Below are positions 17,050-25,554 of a stretch of DNA of 35,652 nucleotides, piece after piece. The DNA comes from Melioribacteraceae bacterium (lineage in GTDB: Bacteria; Bacteroidota; Ignavibacteria; Ignavibacteriales; Melioribacteraceae). Each line of letters starts with the position of its first letter. The stretch's first letter is position 1. Below the pieces are notes generated by a model, which was not told where the DNA came from, did no database searches, and saw only the letters and a program-made list of their open reading frames with translations. Both the position numbers and the translations under genes were made by a program. The stretch covers positions 1 through 35,652 of the forward strand of contig JAIOZI010000052.1 in the NCBI GenBank assembly GCA_021740785.1, given 5' to 3'.

Positions 17050-18401
17050 TCCAATAATTCTTTAATCTGATCGAAATATTTTTTCGTATAATTTTCCGCA
17101 AGTTCTATTGTTTCAGCTTCAGCGATACAGCGTAAAATTGGTTCTGTATTTGATTTTCTCAAATGTACCCAGTGATCTTCAAAATCAATACGCAGTCCGT
17201 CATCTGTATTAATTTTTTGATCTGAATATTTTTCAACCAATTTTGAAATAAGTTCATCCGGGTTATTTTTCCCAATCCCAATTTTCTTTTTTACTATGGA
17301 GTATTGTGGTAGTGAGCTTTTGAGTTCGCTCATTTTTCCGCCGAACTCAAGTAAGTGTTGAAGTGTAATCGCAGTCCCGACTAAAGCATCTCTCCCATAA
17401 TGAACAGCCGGATAAATAACGCCGCCGCTGCCTTCTCCGCCAATCACCGCACCGGTTTTTTTCATCAGTTCAACAACATTTGCCTCACCAACCGGTGATC
17501 TGAACGTTTTACATCCGGCTTCACTTGCCACATCTTCAACGGCGCGGGTAGTAGATAAATTTACAACTACGTCACCATTTGTTTTTGATAACACAAATTT
17601 TACGGCTTGAGTAATTGTATTTTCTTCAATGAAAGGTTCGCCATCTTCAGTAAGCAAAACCAGGCGGTCAACATCGGGATCAACTACAATTCCCAAATCC
17701 ACATCATTTTCTTTTATCAATTTTATTGTTTCAGTTAAGTTTTCCGGTATCGGTTCAGGCAGCCGCGGGAATATTCCGTTTTTCTCACAGTTTAATTCAA
17801 TAACCTCACACCCGAATTGCGTTAATAATTCCGGCATAATATAAGAACCGGCTCCGTTAACGCAATCAAGTAGAACTCTGAATTTTCTTTTCTTAATCGC
17901 ATCGACATCAATGTACTGCATATTCAAAACATCATTCATATGATTCTGTAAACCTTCTTCGTATCTGGTTATTTTACCAAGCTCGTTCCACTTTTTATAT
18001 TCCGTCTGACTTACTTCCATCTTATCCAGCATCAATTTATTCTCAGCCGCAGTCATAAATTCGCCAAGATTATTCAACAGTTTCAGTGCATTCCATTCAT
18101 TTGGATTGTGGCTGGCTGAAATTGAAATTCCACCGACTGCTCCAAGTTTTCTTACATTATACAATACGGTTGGAGTCGGACAAATACCGATATCAATTAC
18201 ATCATTTCCTTTTGCCGCTAATGTTCCCGTTAGTATTTGTTTTACCATTTCCCCGGATATTCTTCCGTCGCTGCCTACAACTATTTTCCCGGCGCCGCAA
18301 AAATCAGCGTAAGCAGATGCATATTTTGCAATCGAATGCGGGTCTAATCCGTCGCCTACAATTCCTCTAATTCCAGAAACACTCACCATCAATGTTGGCA
18401 T
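17046..18401 (-). CDS. glmM: Phosphohexomutase, probable phosphoglucosamine mutase
   Basis: 451 residues, normal for the alpha-D-phosphohexomutase family. It would interconvert glucosamine-6-P and glucosamine-1-P for UDP-GlcNAc and cell-wall synthesis. Seen: the N-terminal SGIRGIVGDGL; the phosphoserine loop SASHNP with Ser97; the metal-binding loop VVDPDVDRLVLL near 250; the sugar-binding loop GGEGSGGV near 320; and the phosphate-binding RKSNTEP near 425. The SASHNPNEWNALKLLN context looks more like the archaeal-type GlmM branch than the E. coli one (NGIKFF), and a phosphomannomutase or phosphoglucomutase role is possible. Convergent with the DUF58 gene: the TTAA at 17046-17049 supplies both stop codons. 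Its promoter region faces the palindromic nest and the divergent nth gene. Confidence 0.85.
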   Translation of the reverse strand: MPTLMVSVSGIRGIVGDGLDPHSIAKYASAYADFCGAGKIVVGSDGRISGEMVKQILTGTLAAKGNDVIDIGICPTPTVLYNVRKLGAVGGISISASHNPNEWNALKLLNNLGEFMTAAENKLMLDKMEVSQTEYKKWNELGKITRYEEGLQNHMNDVLNMQYIDVDAIKKRKFRVLLDCVNGAGSYIMPELLTQFGCEVIELNCEKNGIFPRLPEPIPENLTETIKLIKENDVDLGIVVDPDVDRLVLLTEDGEPFIEENTITQAVKFVLSKTNGDVVVNLSTTRAVEDVASEAGCKTFRSPVGEANVVELMKKTGAVIGGEGSGGVIYPAVHYGRDALVGTAITLQHLLEFGGKMSELKSSLPQYSIVKKKIGIGKNNPDELISKLVEKYSDQKINTDDGLRIDFEDHWVHLRKSNTEPILRCIAEAETIELAENYTKKYFDQIKELLD

Positions 18402-18491
18402 TACTCCTCCGTATTATCATATTGAATTGTCAAAATTAACAAAAAGTGATTAACCGAAAGAATGATTTGAATAAAAAAATCATTATTTTTT

Positions 18492-18582
18492 AACCCAAAA
18501 AATTCATTGGAAATGAATTTTTTGCCGTTGGCCGCTCATAAAATGTTTTAATAAAACATTTTATGTTGCGGGGTTAACCCCG
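18492..18582. repeat. Cluster of strong palindromes, left half of a composite element
   Basis: Three adjacent palindromes lie in the phosphomutase/nth gap. The first has 12-bp perfect arms (18497-18508 and 18512-18523) with the 3-nt centre GGA. The second has 14-bp perfect arms (CATAAAATGTTTTA at 18537-18550, its complement at 18552-18565) around one base. The third is the 14-bp perfect palindrome CGGGGTTAACCCCG at 18569-18582. The linker GCCGTTGGCC separates the first two. The region begins AACCCA and, together with the next repeat, ends TGGGTT at 18711. Neither a start codon nor a plausible peptide is seen here. Confidence 0.9.
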
Positions 18583-18711
18583 ACAATTTGTAAGAAAAAT
18601 ATTTTACTCAAATAACGAATTCCAAAATTTCTATATGGTTAGGTATTTGATATTTCTCAACTTACAAATTGTCGGCCCGAAGGGCAGATTTTCCAATGGA
18701 AAATCTGGGTT
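18576..18711 (+). repeat. 136-bp dispersed repeat, copy A (MITE-like)
   Basis: Matches the reverse complement of 35517-35652 at 134 of 136 positions, without gaps. It holds a perfect 15-bp inverted repeat (CCGACAATTTGTAAG at 18580-18594, CTTACAAATTGTCGG at 18661-18675) around a 66-bp AT-rich core. A GCCCGAAGGGC hairpin follows, then an 11-bp-arm palindrome at 18685-18707. It ends 28 bp before the likely nth start codon, so the nth leader RNA would carry these hairpins. No transposase and no convincing target duplication are visible. Confidence 0.95.
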
Positions 18712-18739
18712 TAATTCTTTTAAAAAATCTAGAATTAGA

Positions 18740-19462
18740 ATGCGCGATAATAAATTTCATCAAATGATAAAAACCGTAAACAAACTATTGATCAATAAAT
18801 TCGGCATTCCGAAGAAGAATAAAAAAGATCCGGATCCGGTTGATATGATGATTGCAACAATTCTATCTCAGAATACGAATGATAACAATTCCTATAAAGC
18901 TTACAAAAATTTACGAAGTAGATACAAAACATGGGAAGAAATTCTCAAAGCCCGCGTTACATCAATTGAGAAAGAAATTAGAATTGCCGGGTTGGGCAAG
19001 CAAAAATCAAATGCAATTAAGAATTTTTTAGTTGATCTTAAAAAGAAAACCGGCTCCCTGAATCTCAATCACATCACAAAGATGGAAGAAAATGAAGCCA
19101 TAAGTGAGTTGATAAATTATAAGGGAGTGGGAGTTAAAACCGCAAGCTGCGTGTTACTATTTTCGATGGGCAGAAATGTTTGTCCTGTCGATACACACGT
19201 CCACCGAACCGTAAACCGTATTGGAATTGTAAATGAAAAATCACCGGATAAAACATTCTTTGCACTGAATAAAAACTTCCCGCAGATGATTGCACATTCT
19301 TTTCATACAAATTTGATAAGGCTGGGAAGAGAAATATGTAAACCGAAAAAGCCTTCCTGTGGAATCTGTCCACTCGAAAAACTCTGCCAATTCGACGGAA
19401 AAAACTTTGAAAATTCTGAGTTGAAGAAAGAAAACAGCTTCATGTTATTGGATAATGTTTAG
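18740..19462 (+). CDS. nth: Endonuclease III-family DNA glycosylase/AP lyase
   Basis: 240 residues from ATG 18740. It excises oxidised pyrimidines and nicks the abasic site in base excision repair. Seen: the helix-hairpin-helix INYKGVGVKTAS with catalytic Lys133, the catalytic Asp151 in CPVDTHVHR, and a C-terminal [4Fe-4S] motif C200-x6-C207-x2-C210-x5-C216. The frame stays open back to 18635, but those 35 extra residues are encoded by the dispersed repeat (18576-18711) and resemble nothing in the family. The start is therefore placed at 18740 (18764 is also possible). There is no obvious Shine-Dalgarno sequence. Divergent from the mutase gene. Confidence 0.88.
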   Translation: MRDNKFHQMIKTVNKLLINKFGIPKKNKKDPDPVDMMIATILSQNTNDNNSYKAYKNLRSRYKTWEEILKARVTSIEKEIRIAGLGKQKSNAIKNFLVDLKKKTGSLNLNHITKMEENEAISELINYKGVGVKTASCVLLFSMGRNVCPVDTHVHRTVNRIGIVNEKSPDKTFFALNKNFPQMIAHSFHTNLIRLGREICKPKKPSCGICPLEKLCQFDGKNFENSELKKENSFMLLDNV

Positions 19463-19465
19463 AAA

Positions 19466-19579
19466 TCATTTGGCTTTTATTTGCGCAAATAATTCCTTCC
19501 CTTTTACCTTGATTACTTCCAGTTTTTTTATATCCTGATAGAATTGAAATTCATCGTTAACATGGTTAGAAGACAAATA
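19466..19579 (-). pseudogene. Possible C-terminal fragment of a lost gene
   Basis: On the minus strand a 37-codon frame without a start codon runs from 19579 to a TGA at 19466. It ends FQFYQDIKKLEVIKVKGKEL and then FAQIKAK. The mixed hydrophobic/charged strand pattern looks more protein-like than most random AT-rich frames, and it lies 3 bases from the nth stop. No family was identified, and it may be chance. Confidence 0.2.
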
Positions 19580-19702
19580 TCAATTAGACTAGCTATCTGA
19601 GAATTAGTAAATAAATCAACTACCTTGGAAGTTTCTGATTTGGATATTAGTTGGAAGCAGGGTTATCAAACTAAAATTATTATGAACTAAAAACGCATAT
19701 TA

Positions 19703-21031
19703 ATGAAACCACATTTTTTAATTGCTTTGTTAAATACAAAAAAAACCTTACTAGTTACATCTTTTTGCGTTTTATTACTTATTTATCCCTCATCGTTATT
19801 TGCAAGCGGCTGGCAAGTGCAGGAAAGTAATACAAATGCAAATTTACGCGGAGTATGGTTTGCTGATTCACTTAACGGATGGGTTTGCGGAGAGGCTGGA
19901 ACAATTCTTCATACCTCAACCGGCGGCGAGGTATGGGAAACTCAAGAGAGCGGTGTCACTGTTGATCTTGAAGATGTGTTCTTTTGGGATATGTCTAATG
20001 GTTGGGTTGTTGGAGACAGCGGAACTATTCTTCACAGCTCTGATATGGGAGAAAATTGGACAATACAAAACGCTCCTGTTGATACTTATCTTCATACAGT
20101 GCAATTTATATCAGCAGAGAGGGGTTTCGTCCACGGTAATCAAGCAACTTATCTTAGTACAGTGGATGGAGGAAAAACCTGGGTAGGACAATCAGGGGAT
20201 ACTACTACTTCAAATTTTAATAGTTTCTTCTGGCTGGATGAATATCGAGGCGCTTCTTGTCATGATGAATATGAAGTAGCATATACTATTGACGGAGGTG
20301 CAATATGGGGAAATGCTGTAGTTTCTTTGGTACCATATGATATATGTGGCTACAGGGATACGATATCCGATCCGTATTGTCCGAAAGATCTTTACTGGGT
20401 TGTTGGAGAAAGAGGAATGACAACCGGGATTAAAATTTTCGAATGCAATATATTAATTTGGGGTTCATTTAGCGGTATTACTTCCGATACGCTGAACCTT
20501 AAGGCTATCACACTTGAGAATAAAGACGCTTTTAGGTTATGGTCGGTAGGAGAATTGGGTTGGATCATCTTTTCAGAAGATAGCGGCAAAACCTGGATGA
20601 CCTCTCAAAGCAGTACAAATAAGGATTTATATGAAATCTCATTTCCTGCTGAAGGTTACGGCTGGGCAGTCGGAGATTCCGGTATAATACTTTATTACCG
20701 GGATCCACCTGACGGCATAAAGGATGAGAAACAGCTTGTTAATTTCTCTCCTGCTATGTTTGAACTATTGTCTCCATATCCGAATCCATTTAATAATTCT
20801 ACGGTCATAGATTACAAATTATCTAAACCGGCAAAAGTTTTATTAAAACTATATGATGTTACAGGTCAGCCGGTTGTTACTTTGGTAGATACCTGGCAGA
20901 AAGGTGGAGAATACCGGACTCAATGGCAGGGGATGGATTTTAAGGGACTTGAAGTAACTTCGGGTATTTATATAATCCGACTGCAGGTCGATGGATTCCA
21001 GGAAATTAAAAAAGTTGCGTTCTTAAAGTAA
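19703..21031 (+). CDS. Secreted BNR/Ycf48-like beta-propeller with type IX sorting domain
   Basis: 442 residues. Seen: a signal peptide ending near residue 35 (LLLIYPSSLFA). A propeller follows at about 36-335, built of repeats such as LRGVWFADSLNGWVCGEAGT and GWVVGDSGTILHSS, with Asp-box-like turns (STVDGGKTW, SEDSGKTW, SSDMGENW). Such repeats are shared by the Ycf48-like and sialidase/BNR propellers. The last 90 residues are a type IX sorting domain (SPYPNPFNNSTVI ... KKVAFLK), so the protein is exported through the type IX system to the surface. Photosystem assembly, the role of true Ycf48, is not implied. No clear ribosome-binding site. It is followed after 36 bp by another secreted protein with its own Shine-Dalgarno sequence. 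Ligand unknown. Confidence 0.82.
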   Translation: MKPHFLIALLNTKKTLLVTSFCVLLLIYPSSLFASGWQVQESNTNANLRGVWFADSLNGWVCGEAGTILHTSTGGEVWETQESGVTVDLEDVFFWDMSNGWVVGDSGTILHSSDMGENWTIQNAPVDTYLHTVQFISAERGFVHGNQATYLSTVDGGKTWVGQSGDTTTSNFNSFFWLDEYRGASCHDEYEVAYTIDGGAIWGNAVVSLVPYDICGYRDTISDPYCPKDLYWVVGERGMTTGIKIFECNILIWGSFSGITSDTLNLKAITLENKDAFRLWSVGELGWIIFSEDSGKTWMTSQSSTNKDLYEISFPAEGYGWAVGDSGIILYYRDPPDGIKDEKQLVNFSPAMFELLSPYPNPFNNSTVIDYKLSKPAKVLLKLYDVTGQPVVTLVDTWQKGGEYRTQWQGMDFKGLEVTSGIYIIRLQVDGFQEIKKVAFLK

Positions 21032-21067
21032 TTTATAACATTTTAATTGTTTAGTGGAGGTAATATA

Positions 21068-22936
21068 ATGGAACGTAAAAAAATGATTTTCTTGATTCTG
21101 TTTTGGGGTTTATTAATTATCTTAAATAACTTAACTGCACAGGAAAATTATGCTACAAACGATGGAGGACGTACTTATTATCAGTCGTATGATATTGAAA
21201 TGGATACTATAGAATCTCAACCTTCTTCATCGGAATATCTTTTAGTAAAAGAGGTCCTTGGCTTACAAACACCGATGGCTTTTGGAGATGCGGACCATGA
21301 CGGTAATCTAGAGGTTTATTTTCCGTCTTCTGGGGCTAATCCTGTCTTAAGGGTATGGGAGTTTAATGATGACTTAAGTTATGCAGAGTTTGATTTACCA
21401 TATTATGGCTTTCCTTGGGATGTTGGAGATATAGACGATAATGGATTGATTGATCTTGTTGTCCAAGGTGGTGATCATGGTGGTATTTGTGAGGGTAATG
21501 GATACCTAAGAATTTATGAGTCTCCCAATGCTCATTCTTTTCCAACAGTACTTAAAGATGAAGTAGTGATGCCAGGTAGGAAGTTATCATATCATGCAAA
21601 AATTGTTGATACAGACAAAGATGGGAAAAAGGAAGTTTTACTTGGTGCTAATTTTGTCTCAACCGATTGTGGTGATAGTGAAATGCGTATTTATGAATGG
21701 GAAAAAATCGCTCTCGAGTTAAAATGGACTTCTCCTAATATTATCCGACCTACTTATACAAAAACTATAGCTGATTTTGATGGAGATGATAACATAGAAA
21801 TTGCAACTGTTGAAAGTTCAGGATATTCAGAAACCGTTTATGTATATGAGACTAACGGGGATAATCTTTATAACCTTGTACAGTCTTGGTCAATGTCTCC
21901 ATATAGAAGCGAAACTGTACCTTCAACTGATGTAGATGGGGGAAATCCTGAACTAGTTGTTGGTGGAAGCAGTATCCCTTATAATCATTATGTGTGGACA
22001 TTCTATAAAGAATCTCAGCATAATATCTTTTCCGAATGGTGGACAACTGATTTTGCATTAAGTAACTATAGGTTTAATCCAAGACATACTTCAGGAGATT
22101 ATGATGCTGATGATCTAGATGAAGTACTTGTACTGGATTATCCAACTTTCAAAATTCTGGAGTACGAAAATTCTCAAATGCAGGTAAACTGGACAACTGA
22201 TATGTATAAACCTTGGGCAGCTTACAGTGCTGATTTTCGTATGGATGGATATATGAATTTTGTCACAATAAATATCGCTAGTAATTATCAAAACGCCTTA
22301 AAGATTTGGGAAGCTGCTTTTGTAACTCTCCCACCTGAAACACCAGCAAACTTTACAGGCACAACATACGATAACCATCCCAAACTGAATTGGTCGCTGA
22401 ATAATGAACCGGACATAGCAGGTTATGAGATTTATAGCAAGTTGACTGGTGGTTCGGGTGTTTATGAATTGCTTACAACTGTTAGTGCAAGTAGTTCATA
22501 TTTCGTCGATTATGGTGTAACATTAGGGGGCCCATTCTCTGGGGTAGTATATTATAAGGTAAGGGCTAAAGATAATAATCCCTATTATTCAAATTACACT
22601 AATGAGGTGGGTTATCGTTATAGTTATTTGAGTAAAAAAACTTTGCTTGTTGGAGTGCTTGATTATCAATTGAATTCAAATTTTCCTAATCCCTTCAATC
22701 CTTCAACACAGATCAGCTATTCACTTGCAGATGATGCAGACGTTACATTAAGAGTTTATGATGTTCTTGGCACCCAAGTAGCAGAATTAGTGAATGAACT
22801 ACAAGCTGTCGGAAATCATATTATTAATTTTAATGCGGATAATTTATCCAGTGGGGTTTACATCTACCGTATAATTGCAAGTAAAAACGAAAGACTGCTT
22901 TTTACGGATACTAAGCAGATGATAATTTTAAAATAA
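21068..22936 (+). CDS. Secreted FG-GAP/VCBS-type protein with Fn3-like and type IX sorting domains
   Basis: 622 residues. Seen: a signal peptide (1-25, ending NNLTAQ), then at about 75-420 a series of FG-GAP-like repeats with calcium-binding-type loops (DADHDGNLEV, DIDDNGLIDL, DTDKDGKKEV, DFDGDDNIEI, DYDADDLDEV), predicting an integrin-like beta-propeller. An Fn3-like domain at about 425-520 (PPETPANFTGTTYDNHPKLN) and a C-terminal type IX sorting domain (NSNFPNPFNPSTQI ... KQMIILK) follow. The frame is open from TTG 21047, but ATG 21068 has GGAGG 7 bases before it and starts the signal peptide. Probably cotranscribed with the upstream propeller gene (36-bp gap). Surface binding is likely; substrate unknown. 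Confidence 0.85.
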   Translation: MERKKMIFLILFWGLLIILNNLTAQENYATNDGGRTYYQSYDIEMDTIESQPSSSEYLLVKEVLGLQTPMAFGDADHDGNLEVYFPSSGANPVLRVWEFNDDLSYAEFDLPYYGFPWDVGDIDDNGLIDLVVQGGDHGGICEGNGYLRIYESPNAHSFPTVLKDEVVMPGRKLSYHAKIVDTDKDGKKEVLLGANFVSTDCGDSEMRIYEWEKIALELKWTSPNIIRPTYTKTIADFDGDDNIEIATVESSGYSETVYVYETNGDNLYNLVQSWSMSPYRSETVPSTDVDGGNPELVVGGSSIPYNHYVWTFYKESQHNIFSEWWTTDFALSNYRFNPRHTSGDYDADDLDEVLVLDYPTFKILEYENSQMQVNWTTDMYKPWAAYSADFRMDGYMNFVTINIASNYQNALKIWEAAFVTLPPETPANFTGTTYDNHPKLNWSLNNEPDIAGYEIYSKLTGGSGVYELLTTVSASSSYFVDYGVTLGGPFSGVVYYKVRAKDNNPYYSNYTNEVGYRYSYLSKKTLLVGVLDYQLNSNFPNPFNPSTQISYSLADDADVTLRVYDVLGTQVAELVNELQAVGNHIINFNADNLSSGVYIYRIIASKNERLLFTDTKQMIILK

Positions 22937-22937
22937 G

Positions 22938-22987
22938 AGGTTTTCTTTAATTCTGATGTTGCCATATGAAAGAAAAACCTATTTTTA
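22938..22987 (+). terminator. Probable terminator after the FG-GAP gene
   Basis: AGGTTTTCTTT (22938-22948) pairs with AAAGAAAAACCT (22969-22980) with one bulged A and a 20-nt loop, followed by ATTTTTACTTT. It begins directly after the stop codon. Confidence 0.55.
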
Positions 22988-23463
22988 CTTTCCCCAGTGT
23001 ATTGAGGCTGTGTGAAAATTGTTGAGTGAAATTTATTTCGCCCAAAAATCCAGTTATAATACTCTAAATTCAATCTTAGCGAGATGAATCTCGCCTGCCT
23101 CGCCGGTCGACAGACTGCGTCGAACTCTGACGAGTAGGTGGGCTCTACAATTAGCCTTTTAACACTACATCTTTTATTACGGCACTATGCTGTTCCGGCA
23201 CATACAATTTACAAATGACTGCACTCTAATTGTCCCTAATTTCGTACTTAATATCAATTGAAATAAAGCCGGGCATAACATCCGTTTTGCTCGGTTATTT
23301 TGTATTAAATGAACCAAATTTAAGTGAAAGATTGTTAGGTAATATATGCTGTCTGCCTGAGTTGTTCTCATTGTACTTTCTTAAAACAAGAGCAGATGTT
23401 TCTTTTAACTTCGCAGTTAGTTATATTACTACGCTATTATAAAATTAGACAGGAATAAAAAAC
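22988..23463. other. Non-coding interval before lpdA
   Basis: No convincing gene. Two overlapping open frames on opposite strands (plus 23230-23442, minus 23177-23371) lack ribosome-binding sites and any recognisable sequence pattern. The interval contains the GC-rich palindromic patch described separately. The segment near 23004-23022 (TGAGGCTGTGTGAAAATTG) resembles the outer ends of some insertion sequences, but no partner end or transposase is present. The last 60 bp presumably hold the lpdA promoter. Confidence 0.5.
23079..23154. repeat. GC-rich palindromic patch, possible dispersed repeat
   Basis: In AT-rich surroundings this stretch is GC-rich. It begins with the palindrome GCGAGAT-GA-ATCTCGC (23079-23094) and contains a second short inverted pair TCGAC/GTCGA. 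Base composition and symmetry suggest an inserted repeat. No second copy lies in the window, so repeat status is inferred. Confidence 0.35.
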
Positions 23464-24867
23464 ATGGCTAAGTCTTTTGATATTGCTGTTTTAGGCGGCG
23501 GTCCCGGCGGATATGTTGCCGCAATTAGAGCCGCTCAACTTGGTTACAAAACTGCTGTAATTGATAAAGATAATCTTGGTGGAATTTGCTTAAACTGGGG
23601 CTGTATTCCTACCAAATCTTTACTTAAAAATGCAGAGCTTTACGATTCGATAAAAAATCACGGGGAAGAATTTGGAATTAAAGTCGAAGGACTTTCGTAT
23701 GATTTTTCAAAGATCATCCAAAGAAGCCGGGATGTTTCCGATAAAGTGACAAAAGGCGTTGAGTTCTTGATGAAGAAAAATAAAATTGAGAGATTCCGCG
23801 GATACGGAAAATTAAAATCGAAAAATGAAATTCAAATTTTAGATGAAAACGATAATGAAATAGAATTAGTAAAAGCGGATAAAATTATTATTGCAACAGG
23901 CGCGCGTCCGAAACAAGTTCCTGCAATCCCGGTTGATTATAAAAATATTATAACAAGCAAGGAGGCAATGAGTCTTGACAAAATGCCGGATGAATTAATA
24001 GTTATCGGCGCTGGTGCGATTGGAGTTGAGTTCGCATATTTTTACAGTGTTCTGGGTGCGAAGGTTACAATCATCGAAATGCTTGATAGAGTTGTACCGG
24101 TTGAGGATAAAGAAGTATCCGATACATTGGCTCGAAGTTTCAAGAAGCGGGGCATAAAAATTTATACAAATACAAAAGTTGAAAAAGCTGTTGTAAAAGG
24201 AAAGAGTGTTTTAGTAACAATTGAAAAGAATGGAAAAAAAGAAGAATTAAAAGCCGGTAAGGTCTTGAATGCAATCGGGGTTACGGGAAATGTTGAGGGA
24301 TTTGGTTTGGAAGAATTGAGAGTAGAGTTGTTTAAGAATCATATTAAAGTTGATAAAGCAACATACCGGACTAACATCGAAAATATTTATGCTATCGGGG
24401 ATGTAATCGGTCCGCCATGGTTAGCGCATGTAGCATCGGCTGAAGGTGTGCAGTGTATTGAAAAGATTCACGGAATGCATATTCCCGACATTGATTACAA
24501 TTCAATTCCGGGTTGTACTTATTGCCAGCCGCAGGTTGCAAGCATCGGGTTATCTGAAGAAAAAGCTAAAGCAGATGGATATGAAATAAAGATAGGGAAA
24601 TTTCCATTTTCAGCCAGCGGTAAATCAGCAGCTATCGGTGAGAGGGAAGGATTTGTAAAACTTATTTTTAATGCGAAATACGGTGAACTATTGGGTGCAC
24701 ATATAATCGGCGCTGAGGCAACTGAATTAATTGCTGAGCTTGGAATTGCAAAATCGCATGAAGCAACTTATGAATCGATAATTCAAACAGTTCACGCTCA
24801 TCCGACACTTTCCGAATCAATAATGGAAGCGGCAGCCAATGCATACGGCGAAGCAATCAACATATAG
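23464..24867 (+). CDS. lpdA: Dihydrolipoyl dehydrogenase (E3)
   Basis: 467 residues, the usual length. The FAD enzyme reoxidises dihydrolipoamide on E2 and passes electrons to NAD+. Seen: the FAD-binding VLGGGPGGYVAA at 9-20; the redox disulfide C42-x4-C47 in GGICLNWGCIPTKS; the NAD-binding IGAGAIGVEF near 180; IYAIGDV near 312; and the C-terminal HAHPTLSES supplying the catalytic His-Glu pair. First gene of a lipoate cassette. The lipB start lies inside its last 29 bases, so translation of the two is linked. AGGA lies upstream of the start. Confidence 0.96.
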   Translation: MAKSFDIAVLGGGPGGYVAAIRAAQLGYKTAVIDKDNLGGICLNWGCIPTKSLLKNAELYDSIKNHGEEFGIKVEGLSYDFSKIIQRSRDVSDKVTKGVEFLMKKNKIERFRGYGKLKSKNEIQILDENDNEIELVKADKIIIATGARPKQVPAIPVDYKNIITSKEAMSLDKMPDELIVIGAGAIGVEFAYFYSVLGAKVTIIEMLDRVVPVEDKEVSDTLARSFKKRGIKIYTNTKVEKAVVKGKSVLVTIEKNGKKEELKAGKVLNAIGVTGNVEGFGLEELRVELFKNHIKVDKATYRTNIENIYAIGDVIGPPWLAHVASAEGVQCIEKIHGMHIPDIDYNSIPGCTYCQPQVASIGLSEEKAKADGYEIKIGKFPFSASGKSAAIGEREGFVKLIFNAKYGELLGAHIIGAEATELIAELGIAKSHEATYESIIQTVHAHPTLSESIMEAAANAYGEAINI

Positions 24868-25543
24868 AATCTTTGAATACCAGGATCTCGGCTTGATCGA
24901 TTATAAAGAAGCTTGGGATCTTCAAAAATCGATTTTTGATCTCAGGGTAAAAAATGAGATAAAAGATAAATTGTTTTTATTAGAACATCCGCACACTTAT
25001 ACATTCGGAAAAACGGCGGATAAAAATAATCTAGTCGGAAATGAAGATTATTTGAGGCAGAATAAAATTTCCGTATATGATATAGACCGCGGAGGTGATA
25101 TTACTTATCATGGTCCGGGTCAGATTGTTGGTTACCCGATTATTGATTTGAAAGAGTGGAAACAGGATACGCATTTGTATCTCAGGAGTTTGGAAGAAGT
25201 GATCATCCGAACCTGTGCCGATTATGGTTTGGAATGCGGAAGGGTTCCCGAATTTACCGGTGTTTGGATTGAGAATAGAAAAATATGCGCAATCGGGATA
25301 AAGGTAAGCAGATGGGTTACAATGCATGGATTCGCATTTAATGTTAATACAAACTTGGATTTATTTAACGGCATTATTCCGTGTGGAATCAAAGATAAAG
25401 AAGTTACTTCATTATCAAAAGAATTGGGAAGTGATGTTCCGGTTGAGGAAGTTAAATCAAAAATAATTGAGCATTTTAAGCAAGTATTTAACTACACGGA
25501 TTATGTAATCAACAAAACGAAAAAGAAAATAGAAATAAATTAA
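24839..25543 (+). CDS. lipB: Octanoyl (lipoyl) transferase
   Basis: 234 residues. It transfers octanoate from acyl carrier protein to the lipoyl lysine of E2/H proteins, the first step of lipoate assembly in place. Seen: FLLEHPHTYTFGKTA at 46-60, the signature RGGDITYHGPGQ at 84-95, the catalytic Lys155 in AIGIKVSRW, HGFAFNVNT, and the catalytic Cys182 in IIPCGIKDKEVTSL. The start overlaps lpdA by 29 bases; no ATG between this one and the conserved N-terminus (IFEYQDLGLIDY) would keep the fold. Works with lipA downstream and acts on the E2 encoded next to it. Confidence 0.95.
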   Translation: MHTAKQSTYRIFEYQDLGLIDYKEAWDLQKSIFDLRVKNEIKDKLFLLEHPHTYTFGKTADKNNLVGNEDYLRQNKISVYDIDRGGDITYHGPGQIVGYPIIDLKEWKQDTHLYLRSLEEVIIRTCADYGLECGRVPEFTGVWIENRKICAIGIKVSRWVTMHGFAFNVNTNLDLFNGIIPCGIKDKEVTSLSKELGSDVPVEEVKSKIIEHFKQVFNYTDYVINKTKKKIEIN

Positions 25544-25554
25544 AAGGTAAATAA

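Noticed and set aside
18086-18370. Plus-strand frames opposite the mutase gene
   Set aside because: The minus-strand frame has every catalytic motif of the phosphohexomutase family; the opposite frames show none.
19703-20700. Photosystem II assembly factor
   Set aside because: The Ycf48-like propeller repeats are generic; the signal peptide and type IX sorting domain indicate a surface protein, and no photosynthesis genes are present.
23004-23022. End of an insertion sequence
   Set aside because: Resembles GAGGCTGT-type IS termini, but there is no second terminus, transposase remnant or target duplication.
23265-23290. Integron attC-like core site
   Set aside because: The GGGCATAAC/GTTATGCCC core does not fit the RYYYAAC/GTTRRRY rule and there is no integrase.
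23230-23442. 70-residue frame before lpdA
   Set aside because: No Shine-Dalgarno sequence, no family pattern, and an equally long frame lies on the other strand of the same interval.
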